NCBI GenBank assembly: GCA_905194705.1
Contig: CAJJTI010000089.1
Span: 1 to 7,679, forward strand
Length of the DNA stretch: 7,679 bases
Direction: 5' to 3'
Source of the DNA: an uncultured Solobacterium sp.
Lineage (GTDB): Bacteria; Bacillota_I; Bacilli_A; Erysipelotrichales; Erysipelotrichaceae
The first letter of the stretch is position 1. Every line of letters begins with the position of its first letter. A program made the translations under genes and the position numbers. Under the pieces are notes generated by a model, which worked only from the letters and a program-made list of their open reading frames with translations, had not been told where the DNA came from and searched no databases. Below, one piece after another: positions 1-6,277 of this stretch.

Positions 1-1254
1 ATGCAGGAAATAGGAAAAAATATCGCTACAAAAAAATATATACCAGAAACAAATTTTATTCGCCTGGCTGGAGCTCATGGTGGTGAAGCACTAAAAAAAG
101 AAATTGAAACAGTATTTCATGATATTGAAGTTGTGGATGATACATGTACTGGTAATCGGCACTTATCTTTAACAGTTGATCCAAATCGTTTTTATGAAAC
201 ATATGCTAAGAGTTTATTGAATCAAGAAGCTCCCTGTATGAGAATGTGGTTTAATGGTGAAAGAACAACTGTTCATACAAAACCTGCAGGAACAATTTAT
301 CATACAATTAAATTTTGTGATTTTTACAGCTTTGACTATTATCAAGAAAAAAAGAATAATCAGGTAAAAATGCTAAAAATAGAAACAGAAAGTATACCAC
401 AGAGTTCAGGCCAACTATTAACACGTTTAGAAGCATTTAAAGAGGAATTAGGAATGGATAAATCATTAAATACAATTAAAAATGGATTTGTGTTAGGAAT
501 AGATATAGGTTCTACAAGTACGGATTTAGTTGTAATGAGTGCTTCAAAAGAAATACTTGCAAGTTTAATCGCTCCTACAAGTACTGGTATTGATAATTTA
601 ATTGAACATTTAAAGCAGGAAGTATGTAAAAAAGCAGGGATCGATGAAGAGGATTTAACTAAAATTGTAACGACAGGATATGGACGGAAGACAACTGGTT
701 TAAAAGAGAGTATCAGTGTTACCGAAATTACGTGTCACGCTAAAGGAGCGCATTATTTATGCAAGGATGCTCGTACAGTAATTGATATCGGTGGCCAAGA
801 TTCCAAAGTGATTGAAATTAATGAAAATGGTGAGGTAGTCAACTTTGTCATGAATGATAAATGTGCTGCTGGTACGGGAAGATTTTTAGAAGCACAAGCA
901 AGAGCATTAAATTTGACACTGGATGAAATGAGCAAAATGGGTTTGAATTATAAAAATGATATTACAATATCCAGCATGTGTACGGTATTTGCAGAAAGTG
1001 AAGTTATTTCTCTTGTGGCAGAAAAAACGAGTAAAGAAGATATTATTCATGGTTTAAATCAATCAATTGCAAATAGAACTTATGCTTTAATAAAAAGAGT
1101 TGACGGTAAAGGAAAATATATTTTGACTGGTGGTGTAGCTCAAAATAAAGGGGTAGTTCAATGCTTAGAAGAAAAGCTTCAAGCAGATATTTTTGTTTCG
1201 GATAAAGCCCAGTTATGTGGGGCAATAGGAGCGGCATTACTTGCCTTGGAATAA
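1..1254 (+). CDS. HgdB/YjiM-like dehydratase C-terminal half fused to ATP-dependent acyl-CoA dehydratase activase (probably 5'-truncated)
   Basis: This is a two-part iron-sulfur protein, 417 residues visible. Residues about 18-150 match the second half of 2-hydroxyacyl-CoA dehydratase subunits and YjiM/double-cubane-cluster proteins: DDTCTGNR (46-53), APCMRM (77-82), IKFCDFYSFDY (103-113) and TRLEAF (141-146). Cys49, Cys79 and Cys106 are the likely cluster ligands. Residues about 160-417 are a complete activase of the ASKHA ATPase fold: GIDIGSTSTD (166-175) binds phosphate, and DIGGQDSK (262-269) and LTGGVAQNKG complete the nucleotide site. NDKCAAGTG (Cys288) and SSMCTVFAESE (Cys327) supply the two cysteines that hold the dimer-bridging [4Fe-4S] cluster. 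In known systems the activase uses ATP hydrolysis to push a low-potential electron into the partner. Here both parts share one chain. The N-terminal half of the dehydratase domain is absent, so the ATG at base 1 is probably internal and the gene begins upstream. The substrate cannot be told: 2-hydroxyacyl-CoA or a small-molecule reduction are both possible. Confidence 0.85.
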   Translation: MQEIGKNIATKKYIPETNFIRLAGAHGGEALKKEIETVFHDIEVVDDTCTGNRHLSLTVDPNRFYETYAKSLLNQEAPCMRMWFNGERTTVHTKPAGTIYHTIKFCDFYSFDYYQEKKNNQVKMLKIETESIPQSSGQLLTRLEAFKEELGMDKSLNTIKNGFVLGIDIGSTSTDLVVMSASKEILASLIAPTSTGIDNLIEHLKQEVCKKAGIDEEDLTKIVTTGYGRKTTGLKESISVTEITCHAKGAHYLCKDARTVIDIGGQDSKVIEINENGEVVNFVMNDKCAAGTGRFLEAQARALNLTLDEMSKMGLNYKNDITISSMCTVFAESEVISLVAEKTSKEDIIHGLNQSIANRTYALIKRVDGKGKYILTGGVAQNKGVVQCLEEKLQADIFVSDKAQLCGAIGAALLALE

Positions 1255-1255
1255 T

Positions 1256-1615
1256 ATGGCACAAAGAATAGAAGATGCACTATTGCGACTACAATCATCT
1301 AATTTTAGAGCGAGATTTCATTTATCAGAAAAAGATAGACAATATATAGATGAAAAAGGATTAGATACTATTCGTAAGCATGCTGAAGACTTTGTAAGTA
1401 AAAGATTGGCGCCAGATGTAATAGAGAATGATGGTAAGCAAACACCAATGCGGGGCCATCCTGTATTTGTAGCACAGCACGCTACGGCTACATGTTGTAG
1501 AGGATGTTTAGAAAAATGGTATCACGTTAAAAAAGGAATTCAGTTAACCTCTTTACAGCAAGAAAAAATAGTTAATTTAATCATGGCCTGGATTATTCGA
1601 GAATATAAAAAGTAG
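1256..1615 (+). CDS. DUF4186 family small Cys/His protein
   Basis: This 119-residue protein is recognised as DUF4186, a family of unknown function. The conserved core is visible: LQSSNFRARFHL (12-23), KHAEDFVSKRLAP (41-53), NDGKQTPMRGHPVFVAQHAT (58-77) and CCRGCLEKW (80-88). Cys80, Cys81 and Cys84 with His75 and His90 look like a metal or cluster site, or a redox-active cysteine set; this is inferred from the spacing only. No signal peptide or membrane segment is seen, so it is probably cytoplasmic. The ATG at 1256 lies one base after the stop of the activase fusion. An in-frame TTG at 1241 would add five residues inside the upstream gene and is not needed. The Shine-Dalgarno is weak (TTGGA, 5 bases before ATG), so translation is probably coupled to the upstream gene. 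Together they suggest an accessory role for the iron-sulfur enzyme. Length is normal for the family. Confidence 0.85.
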   Translation: MAQRIEDALLRLQSSNFRARFHLSEKDRQYIDEKGLDTIRKHAEDFVSKRLAPDVIENDGKQTPMRGHPVFVAQHATATCCRGCLEKWYHVKKGIQLTSLQQEKIVNLIMAWIIREYKK

Positions 1616-1630
1616 CTTATTCAGCTACTT
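1610..1630. terminator. Shared bidirectional hairpin between convergent genes
   Basis: A perfect 8-bp inverted repeat, AAGTAGCT (1610-1617) and AGCTACTT (1623-1630), has a 5-base loop. It covers the TAG stop of the DUF4186 gene (1613-1615) and the TAA stop of the cyclophilin gene (1619-1617, minus strand). Read on the minus strand the stem runs into TTTTTATA, a good U-tract, so termination of the cyclophilin transcript is well supported. On the plus strand the following CATATACTCTTTTC is a weaker tail. Confidence 0.75.
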
Positions 1631-2093
1631 CATATACTCTTTTCATTACAACAGGTTGAAGTGGTTTATCTCTTAAATCACATCTTACAGAAGCAATTTG
1701 ATCAACTGTATCCATACCTTCTACTACATGACCAAATGCTGCATATTGTCCATCTAAATGTGGAGCATCTTCATGCATAATGAAGAATTGACTTGAAGCA
1801 GAATCTGGATCCATAGCACGAGCCATAGAAATAACACCACGAGTATGTTTAATTGGGTTTGGATGACCGTTTGCGGCAAATTCACCAACGATATTTTCTG
1901 AACTTCCACCTGTTCCGTTTCCTCTAGGATCACCACCTTGAATCATAAATCCTTTGATTACACGGTGGAATGTTAAACCGTCATAAAAGCCACTATTAAC
2001 AAGTTTTAAGAAATTTGCTGTTGTGATTGGGGCGCTAGTTGCGTCTAATTCTAATTTAATGGTACTACCATTATCCATTTCAATAATTACCAT
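1617..2093 (-). CDS. ppiB: Cytoplasmic cyclophilin-type peptidyl-prolyl cis-trans isomerase
   Basis: This single-domain cyclophilin of 158 residues catalyses cis-trans isomerisation of Xaa-Pro bonds during protein folding. Visible active-site motifs are FHRV (42-45, with the catalytic Arg44), FMIQGGDPRGNGTGG (49-63), SASSQFFI (98-105) and DGQYAAFGHV (114-123). The tryptophan of the cyclosporin pocket in human cyclophilin A is not present in the DGQYAAFG segment, as is common in bacteria. There is no signal peptide, so the protein should act in the cytoplasm. The ATG at 2093 was chosen because the protein begins directly with the first beta strand (MVIIEMDNG) and has AGAGG five bases upstream. 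The frame stays open for 28 more codons upstream, but that stretch crosses the promoter and has no family similarity. The gene is monocistronic, converges on the DUF4186 gene and diverges from the gene at 2215. The symbol follows the B. subtilis single-domain enzyme. Confidence 0.93.
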   Translation of the reverse strand: MVIIEMDNGSTIKLELDATSAPITTANFLKLVNSGFYDGLTFHRVIKGFMIQGGDPRGNGTGGSSENIVGEFAANGHPNPIKHTRGVISMARAMDPDSASSQFFIMHEDAPHLDGQYAAFGHVVEGMDTVDQIASVRCDLRDKPLQPVVMKRVYEVAE

Positions 2094-2113
2094 AATTACC
2101 TCTTTTCTTTTGT

Positions 2114-2159
2114 ATTGTAACAGAAAAAGTACATTTATACGATAATAGTATTTTGTCAA
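2114..2159 (-). promoter_or_regulatory. Candidate promoter(s) of the cyclophilin gene
   Basis: On the minus strand a perfect TTGACA lies at 2159-2154. It is followed 14 bases later by TATAAA (2139-2134), a spacing shorter than usual. A second possibility is an extended -10, TGT-TACAAT, at 2122-2114, which would leave a leader of only about a dozen bases before the AGAGG ribosome site (2103-2099). Which one is used cannot be decided from the sequence. Confidence 0.4.
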
Positions 2160-2187
2160 TTGAAGGTGGTTTAACATGTGCTAGAAT
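2160..2187 (+). promoter_or_regulatory. Promoter of the RraB-like membrane protein gene
   Basis: TTGAAG (2160-2165, four of six bases to the -35 consensus), a 16-base spacer and TAGAAT (2182-2187) preceded by TGC form an extended -10 promoter. The start of transcription would fall near 2194. GAGAGG (2201-2206) sits 8 bases before the ATG at 2215. The -35 box directly abuts the TTGACA of the opposite strand. Confidence 0.55.
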
Positions 2188-2214
2188 AAAATTAACCAAA
2201 GAGAGGTAAAAATT

Positions 2215-2724
2215 ATGCTTCGTAAATTATTAGGCGCAGCCATAGCTGCAACAGCTGTAACAGCAGCAGTCGTAACTGTTTTATCAAAAAAGAAAGAAAA
2301 AGAAGAAGTTGAGGAAGAACCGGTTCATTTCATTAATATTGAAGATGCAAGTGACGAAGAAGAGAAAGTAAATGAAGAAGAAGTAAGCGAAGAAGTAAAA
2401 GAAATCGCTGCTATTTATCCTTACTTGAGCTCATCTTTCATTGCTGAGCAATTTGCTAGAAATGATGCATTCAATGCTGAATATCCCGAAGATGCTTTAG
2501 TAGCTATTTCTCATAAAGCTAGATTTTCTCATTTAGAAGAAAAAGAACAATTCTTAGAAATTGCTAAAGAAAATGGATATGATGTGGAAGAATTGAATAC
2601 AAAAGAAATTGTTGTGGCGAAAAAACTATATTCTACAGATGGTGCTATTTTAAGTGATATCTATAATGTGGCAAATCAAGTTAACTGCTTGAATGGTACA
2701 TACGAAGGATATAAAATTGATTAA
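2215..2724 (+). CDS. Membrane-anchored protein with an RraB-like C-terminal domain
   Basis: This 169-residue protein has three parts. Residues 5-23 form one hydrophobic, Ala/Val-rich segment with no clear signal-peptidase site. Residues 25-63 are a charged linker starting KKKEKEE and then dominated by Glu and Asp. Residues about 64-169 are a compact folded domain. The stretch 98-169, with NGYDVEEL (120-127), EIVVAKKL (131-138) and a closing NGTYEGYKID (160-169), resembles the RraB/PF06877 family. In E. coli RraB the equivalent positions are a Gly-Tyr-x-Val and a Tyr-Asp-Gly-Trp ending. E. coli RraB binds RNase E and alters its cleavage; whether this protein touches an RNase is unknown. The KKK cluster after the hydrophobic segment favours a cytoplasmic C-terminus, although the nearby acidic residues make this uncertain. 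The gene has its own promoter and terminator and is not part of the neighbouring operon. Gene reality is near certain; the family call is tentative. Confidence 0.8.
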   Translation: MLRKLLGAAIAATAVTAAVVTVLSKKKEKEEVEEEPVHFINIEDASDEEEKVNEEEVSEEVKEIAAIYPYLSSSFIAEQFARNDAFNAEYPEDALVAISHKARFSHLEEKEQFLEIAKENGYDVEELNTKEIVVAKKLYSTDGAILSDIYNVANQVNCLNGTYEGYKID

Positions 2725-2747
2725 TTTCTGAAGAAATATCCAGAAGA

Positions 2748-2778
2748 GTCCCGTTTTCATACGGGATTTTTTATTTTT
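2748..2778 (+). terminator. Intrinsic terminator after the RraB-like gene
   Basis: TCCCGT (2749-2754) pairs with ACGGGA (2761-2766) around a 6-base loop, and G2748 can add a G-U pair with T2767. The stem is followed by TTTTTTATTTTT. It lies 24 bases after the stop at 2724 and separates this gene from the ECF operon. Confidence 0.92.
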
Positions 2779-2788
2779 GTTATATAAT
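2778..2788 (+). promoter_or_regulatory. -10 region of the ecfA1-ecfA2-ecfT-truA operon
   Basis: A TGT-TATATA extended -10 (2778-2786) overlaps a perfect TATAAT (2783-2788), just downstream of the terminator U-tract. The matching -35 would fall inside the terminator stem (about 2760-2766) and shows no consensus, so the extended -10 may carry the promoter. GAGAGG (2800-2805) then serves the ATG at 2812. Only about 17 bases of leader are left, which leaves no room for a riboswitch in front of the operon. Confidence 0.5.
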
Positions 2789-2811
2789 AGTATGGCTTTG
2801 AGAGGTAGAAA

Positions 2812-3639
2812 ATGGGAATTATTGATGTTGATAAATTGACATTCTCATATGATGAGAAAACAGATGCTGTTCATGAAGTATCTTTTTCTATAGAAAAAGG
2901 ACAGTATTGCACAATTGTAGGACACAATGGCAGTGGTAAATCTACAGTCGCAAAACTATTAACAGGATTACTAGAAAAGAAATCAGGAAGTATCGTTATT
3001 GATGGCCTGGAACTCAATATAGAAAATCTTAGAAAGATTAGAAATAAGATTGGTATTGTGTTCCAGAATCCTGATAACCAGTTTATAGGTTCTACAGTTA
3101 GAGATGATATTGCCTTTGGCCTAGAAAATCATTGTGTAGAACAGGTTGAAATGGATCCGATTATTGAAGAGTTCAGCAATAGAGTTGGTATGCATGATTA
3201 TTTAAATAGTGAACCAACACGTTTATCTGGTGGTCAGAAACAGCGTGTTGCAATTGCTGGGGTATTAGCTATGCATCCAGATATTATTATCTTTGATGAA
3301 GCTACTTCTATGCTTGATCCACAGGGTAAAGATGAAATTAAAAAAGTGATTATGGATTTACATAAAGAAAGAAACTTAACGATTTTATCTATTACACATG
3401 ATATTGATGAAGTAACAACAAGTGATTATGTACTTGTTATGGATGAAGGACAAATTATCTTGAAGGGTACTCCAGAAGAAGTATTTAAAAAAGAAGATAA
3501 ATTAAAAGAAACACAATTTGATTTACCTTATTCAATGAAACTAGCTAAAGAATTAGATAAATTAGGTGTGCATATTAAAGATAGAATGACTATGGAAGGG
3601 ATGGTGGATGAGCTGTGTCAATTACATTTGAAAAAGTAA
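2812..3639 (+). CDS. ecfA1: Energy-coupling factor transporter ATPase EcfA1
   Basis: This 275-residue ABC ATPase is one of the two nucleotide-binding subunits of a group II ECF transporter. It powers uptake of vitamins or metal ions by exchangeable membrane S-components. All motifs are intact: Walker A GHNGSGKST (37-45), Q-loop VFQNPDNQF (83-91, Gln85), signature LSGGQKQR (138-145), Walker B IIIFDEATSMLDP (158-170, catalytic Glu163) and switch His196. The Walker B variant DEATSMLDP, rather than DEPTAGLDP, is typical of EcfA1/CbiO1 and distinguishes it from its neighbour. The C-terminal 70 residues are the ECF-specific dimerisation region. The ATG has GAGAGG six bases upstream. It is the first gene of a four-gene operon, and its 3' end overlaps ecfA2 by 25 bases. 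It acts at the inner face of the membrane with EcfA2 and EcfT. Confidence 0.95.
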   Translation: MGIIDVDKLTFSYDEKTDAVHEVSFSIEKGQYCTIVGHNGSGKSTVAKLLTGLLEKKSGSIVIDGLELNIENLRKIRNKIGIVFQNPDNQFIGSTVRDDIAFGLENHCVEQVEMDPIIEEFSNRVGMHDYLNSEPTRLSGGQKQRVAIAGVLAMHPDIIIFDEATSMLDPQGKDEIKKVIMDLHKERNLTILSITHDIDEVTTSDYVLVMDEGQIILKGTPEEVFKKEDKLKETQFDLPYSMKLAKELDKLGVHIKDRMTMEGMVDELCQLHLKK

Positions 3640-4475
3640 GTTATGTTTACAGTGATGGAACACCATTTCGTTATGCTGCATTAACAGATATTGATTTATC
3701 TTTTACAGAAGGTAAAATGACAGCGATTATTGGGCAAACAGGTTCTGGTAAAAGTACATTAGTACAACATTTAAATGCTTTACTTAAACCGACAAGTGGA
3801 AAAGTTACGGTATTAGATCATGAGATTATTGCGGGTACTGAACCTAAAGGATTAAAAAAGTTACGTGGTAAAGTTGGTCTAGTTTTCCAGTTTCCTGAAT
3901 ACCAATTATTTGAAGAAACAGTAATAAAAGATATTGCCTTTGGCCCAAAAAACTTTGGTATTAGTGAAGAAGAAGCTTTAAAAAGAGCAAAAGAAGCTTT
4001 GAAATTAGTAGGACTTGATGAAAGTTATGAAGAAAAGAGTCCATTAGAATTATCAGGTGGACAAAAAAGGAGAGTCGCAATCGCAGGTATTCTAGCAATG
4101 AATCCTGATGTAATTGTTTTGGATGAACCTACTGCAGGGCTAGATCCATTAGGCACTGTAAGCATGATGAAGTTATTTAAGAAATTAAATACGGAACATA
4201 AGAAAACAATTTTAATTGTTACACACGACATGGAACAGGTTTATTCATATTGTGATGAAGTTGTGGTTATGGAAAATGGTAAAGTACAAATTCATACAAC
4301 GGTAAATGAATTCTTTAAAGATCCAGCAAGATGTGAAAAATTACATATTTTACCACCAGCAATTATTCGTATGCGCAGTAAATTAAATGAAAATGGATTT
4401 CATATTGATGAATCTGTAATTGATACAAAAATGTTAGCAAAAGCAATTGCAAGTGAGGTAAAACGTCATGGGTAA
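3615..4475 (+). CDS. ecfA2: Energy-coupling factor transporter ATPase EcfA2
   Basis: This is the second ATPase of the ECF module, 286 residues. Motifs are Walker A GQTGSGKST (40-48), Q-loop VFQFPEYQLF (90-99, Gln92), signature LSGGQKRR (146-153), Walker B VIVLDEPTAGLDP (166-178, catalytic Glu171) and switch His204. The FQFPEYQLFE segment is typical of EcfA2/CbiO2 proteins. The start is GTG at 3615, inside the last codons of ecfA1. It gives the family's usual N-terminus (SITFEKVSYVY), and a GGTGG sits just upstream at 3603-3607. The 25-base overlap implies coupled translation, which suits a heterodimeric ATPase needed in equal amounts. The last 8 bases overlap ecfT. Confidence 0.95.
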   Translation: MSITFEKVSYVYSDGTPFRYAALTDIDLSFTEGKMTAIIGQTGSGKSTLVQHLNALLKPTSGKVTVLDHEIIAGTEPKGLKKLRGKVGLVFQFPEYQLFEETVIKDIAFGPKNFGISEEEALKRAKEALKLVGLDESYEEKSPLELSGGQKRRVAIAGILAMNPDVIVLDEPTAGLDPLGTVSMMKLFKKLNTEHKKTILIVTHDMEQVYSYCDEVVVMENGKVQIHTTVNEFFKDPARCEKLHILPPAIIRMRSKLNENGFHIDESVIDTKMLAKAIASEVKRHG

Positions 4476-5268
4476 TTTTACACTTGGTAGATATATGCCT
4501 CTAGATTCTGTTATCCATAAAATAGACCCTAGAGCTAAGATAGTTGCAATGCTGTTAATGCTAATTGCTATCTTCTTTCCAGCAGGATGGATTGGTTATG
4601 GCATTATATTTGCAGTAGCTGCAGGAACAATATTACTTGCAAAACTGTCATTTAACTTTATCTGGAAATCAATGAAACCAATGCTATTCATGATGGTATT
4701 CCTATTTGTCATGAACTGCTTAGTTATTCATACAGGTTTCGTTGTTGTTACGATATTTGGTTTATCAATTTATTCAGATGCAATCTTACAAACTTTATAT
4801 ATTATCGTAAGACTGCTTCTTATGATCATGATTACAACATGTCTTACTTCAACTACAAAACCTCTTGATATGACACTTGGAATTGAAGATTTGTTAAAAC
4901 CGTTTGTACGTATTGGAGTTCCAGCACATGAAATAGCTATGTTAATCAGTATTGCTTTACGTTTTATTCCTGACTTGATTGATGAAACAACACGTATCAT
5001 GAAAGCTCAGGAAAGTCGTGGGGTTGATTTAAAAGAAGGCAAGATGAAAGAAAGAATTATGGCTATTCTTTCTCTTGTAGTACCACTATTTGTTTCAGCT
5101 TTCCAAAGAGCAGAAGATTTAGCAAATGCTATGGAAGCGAGAGGTTATGCAACAGGCGAAACAAGAACTCGTTATAAAGTATTAAAAATGACTTCTAAAG
5201 ACTATTTATTTGTATTTGTAGCTTTAGCAGTACTTATTACAATGATTTGTTTATCTACTGTTTTATGA
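4468..5268 (+). CDS. ecfT: Energy-coupling factor transporter transmembrane protein EcfT
   Basis: EcfT is the membrane scaffold that joins the EcfA1/EcfA2 ATPases to a substrate-binding S-component. This protein is 266 residues, normal for the family. Hydrophobic segments lie near 24-58, 71-100, 108-127, 152-168, 198-210 and 246-265. The two cytoplasmic coupling motifs that dock into the ATPases are visible as AQESRG (180-185) and AMEARG (221-226), with Arg184 and Arg225 as the key residues. The conserved N-terminal HKIDPRAK (17-24) is present. The ATG at 4468 overlaps the ecfA2 stop by 8 bases and has GTGAGG (4453-4458) nine bases upstream. No S-component gene is in the window, as expected for a shared group II module whose S-components are encoded elsewhere. 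The transported substrates therefore cannot be stated. Confidence 0.95.
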   Translation: MGNFTLGRYMPLDSVIHKIDPRAKIVAMLLMLIAIFFPAGWIGYGIIFAVAAGTILLAKLSFNFIWKSMKPMLFMMVFLFVMNCLVIHTGFVVVTIFGLSIYSDAILQTLYIIVRLLLMIMITTCLTSTTKPLDMTLGIEDLLKPFVRIGVPAHEIAMLISIALRFIPDLIDETTRIMKAQESRGVDLKEGKMKERIMAILSLVVPLFVSAFQRAEDLANAMEARGYATGETRTRYKVLKMTSKDYLFVFVALAVLITMICLSTVL

Positions 5269-6263
5269 TTCGTTATAAATGTATAGTAAGCTATTGTGGT
5301 GCAAATTACGCAGGATGGCAAAGACAAAATGGTGTTAATTCTATCCAAGCCACAATAGAAGACGCAATAAAAATTATTACCGTAAAAGATACAACAATTG
5401 TAGGCTCTGGTAGAACAGATGCTAAGGTAAATGCAAGAGGACAAGTATTTCATTTTGATTCTGATATAGATATGTCGCCATACAAATGGAAGGGTGCTAT
5501 CAATGGTTTTTTACCGGGCGATATTCATATCTTGTCAATAGAGAAAGTAGATGATTTATTTCACTCTCGTTTTGATGTAAAAGAAAAGAAATATACATAT
5601 CGAATCAATATGTCTGAATATGATGTATTTACTAAGGATACTGTTTATCAGTATTGTCGACCTTTGAATGTTGAAAAAATGATAGAAGCTTCTAAATGTT
5701 TTCTAGGTACTCATGATTTTACTTCTTATTGCAGTAATTCATTAGAACAAATGGAAGATCAAACAAGAACAATCTATGATATTCAATTTTCGATTGATCA
5801 AAATATACTCTCAATTACTTATTCTGGTAATGGTTTTATGCGCTATATGGTGCGTATGATGAGTGGAGATTTAATTGAAGTAGGTAAAGGAAAACTTCAA
5901 CCTGTTGATATTCAAAAACATTTAGAAGCAAAATCTAAAAGAATTGTTCAAAAAAACGCACCTGCAGAAGGACTGACATTAGAACATGTGGATTATTTTA
6001 AAGTATTAGCAATGAATGATACATATTGTGTTCATGATTTGTTGATAGAACAAGAAAATAATCTCTTATATTTAATTTCTGTTCGCAAAACAAATAAAAC
6101 AGTTGGGAAAATCTATCTTGATGAAAATTCTTCAACAATAACAATAAAACTATTATCTGCAAACAAGATAATTGATGAAGAAAACTTTATAGAAGATATA
6201 AAAAGTAGTTTGAAAAATAAATTTAGTGATATACAACAAATAGTTGTAAAAAATTTGGGATAA
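5265..6263 (+). CDS. truA: tRNA pseudouridine(38-40) synthase TruA with a C-terminal extension
   Basis: TruA converts uridines 38-40 in the anticodon arm of many tRNAs to pseudouridine. Residues 1-245 are a full TruA: YAGWQRQ (15-21), catalytic loop GSGRTDAKVNARGQVFHF (47-64) with Asp52, FHSRFDVKEKKYTYRI (99-114), GTHDFTSY (148-155), GNGFMRYMVRMM (188-199) and the closing APAEGL (232-237). In the catalytic loop Lys54 and Asn56 replace the usual Gly and His of GRTDAGVHA. The protein runs on for about 86 residues (247-332) beyond the normal end of roughly 245. That tail is rich in Lys, Ile and Asn, has no motif I recognise, and is in one open frame with no sign of a frameshift. The start ATG at 5265 overlaps the ecfT stop as ATGA and has no Shine-Dalgarno, so translation is probably coupled. 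A TTG at 5247 would add six residues inside ecfT and is unlikely. The ecfA1-ecfA2-ecfT-truA order is common in Firmicutes. Confidence 0.93.
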   Translation: MIRYKCIVSYCGANYAGWQRQNGVNSIQATIEDAIKIITVKDTTIVGSGRTDAKVNARGQVFHFDSDIDMSPYKWKGAINGFLPGDIHILSIEKVDDLFHSRFDVKEKKYTYRINMSEYDVFTKDTVYQYCRPLNVEKMIEASKCFLGTHDFTSYCSNSLEQMEDQTRTIYDIQFSIDQNILSITYSGNGFMRYMVRMMSGDLIEVGKGKLQPVDIQKHLEAKSKRIVQKNAPAEGLTLEHVDYFKVLAMNDTYCVHDLLIEQENNLLYLISVRKTNKTVGKIYLDENSSTITIKLLSANKIIDEENFIEDIKSSLKNKFSDIQQIVVKNLG

Positions 6264-6277
6264 AGTAAAATTTGTGC

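Noticed and set aside
1..3. ATG at base 1 as the true start of the activase fusion
   Set aside because: The following residues match the middle of HgdB/YjiM-like proteins, so the codon is probably internal and the gene is cut by the window edge. A genuinely short form cannot be excluded.
1241..1255. TTG start five codons upstream for the DUF4186 gene
   Set aside because: It would overlap the activase end, adds residues with no family match, and a normal ATG lies at 1256.
753..1264. Minus-strand open frames opposite the activase
   Set aside because: They lie opposite strongly conserved coding sequence and have no ribosome site or recognisable motif.
1754..1936. Second minus-strand frame inside the cyclophilin gene
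   Set aside because: It is an alternative frame of a well-supported gene, with no motif or ribosome site of its own.
2094..2177. 28-residue N-terminal extension of the cyclophilin (minus strand)
   Set aside because: It would span the promoter elements, lacks similarity to cyclophilins, and the ATG at 2093 has a well-placed AGAGG.
2724..2737. ATTTC/GAAAT hairpin just after the RraB-like stop
   Set aside because: It is a weak A/T-rich stem without a U-tract; the real terminator at 2748-2778 is next to it.
2789..2811. Riboswitch before the ECF operon
   Set aside because: Only about 20 bases separate the -10 from the start codon, too few for any known vitamin or metal riboswitch.
4025..5453. 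Minus-strand open frames opposite ecfA2, ecfT and truA
   Set aside because: They are antisense shadows of clear genes, rich in Ile/Ser/Cys as expected from reverse reading of AT-rich codons.
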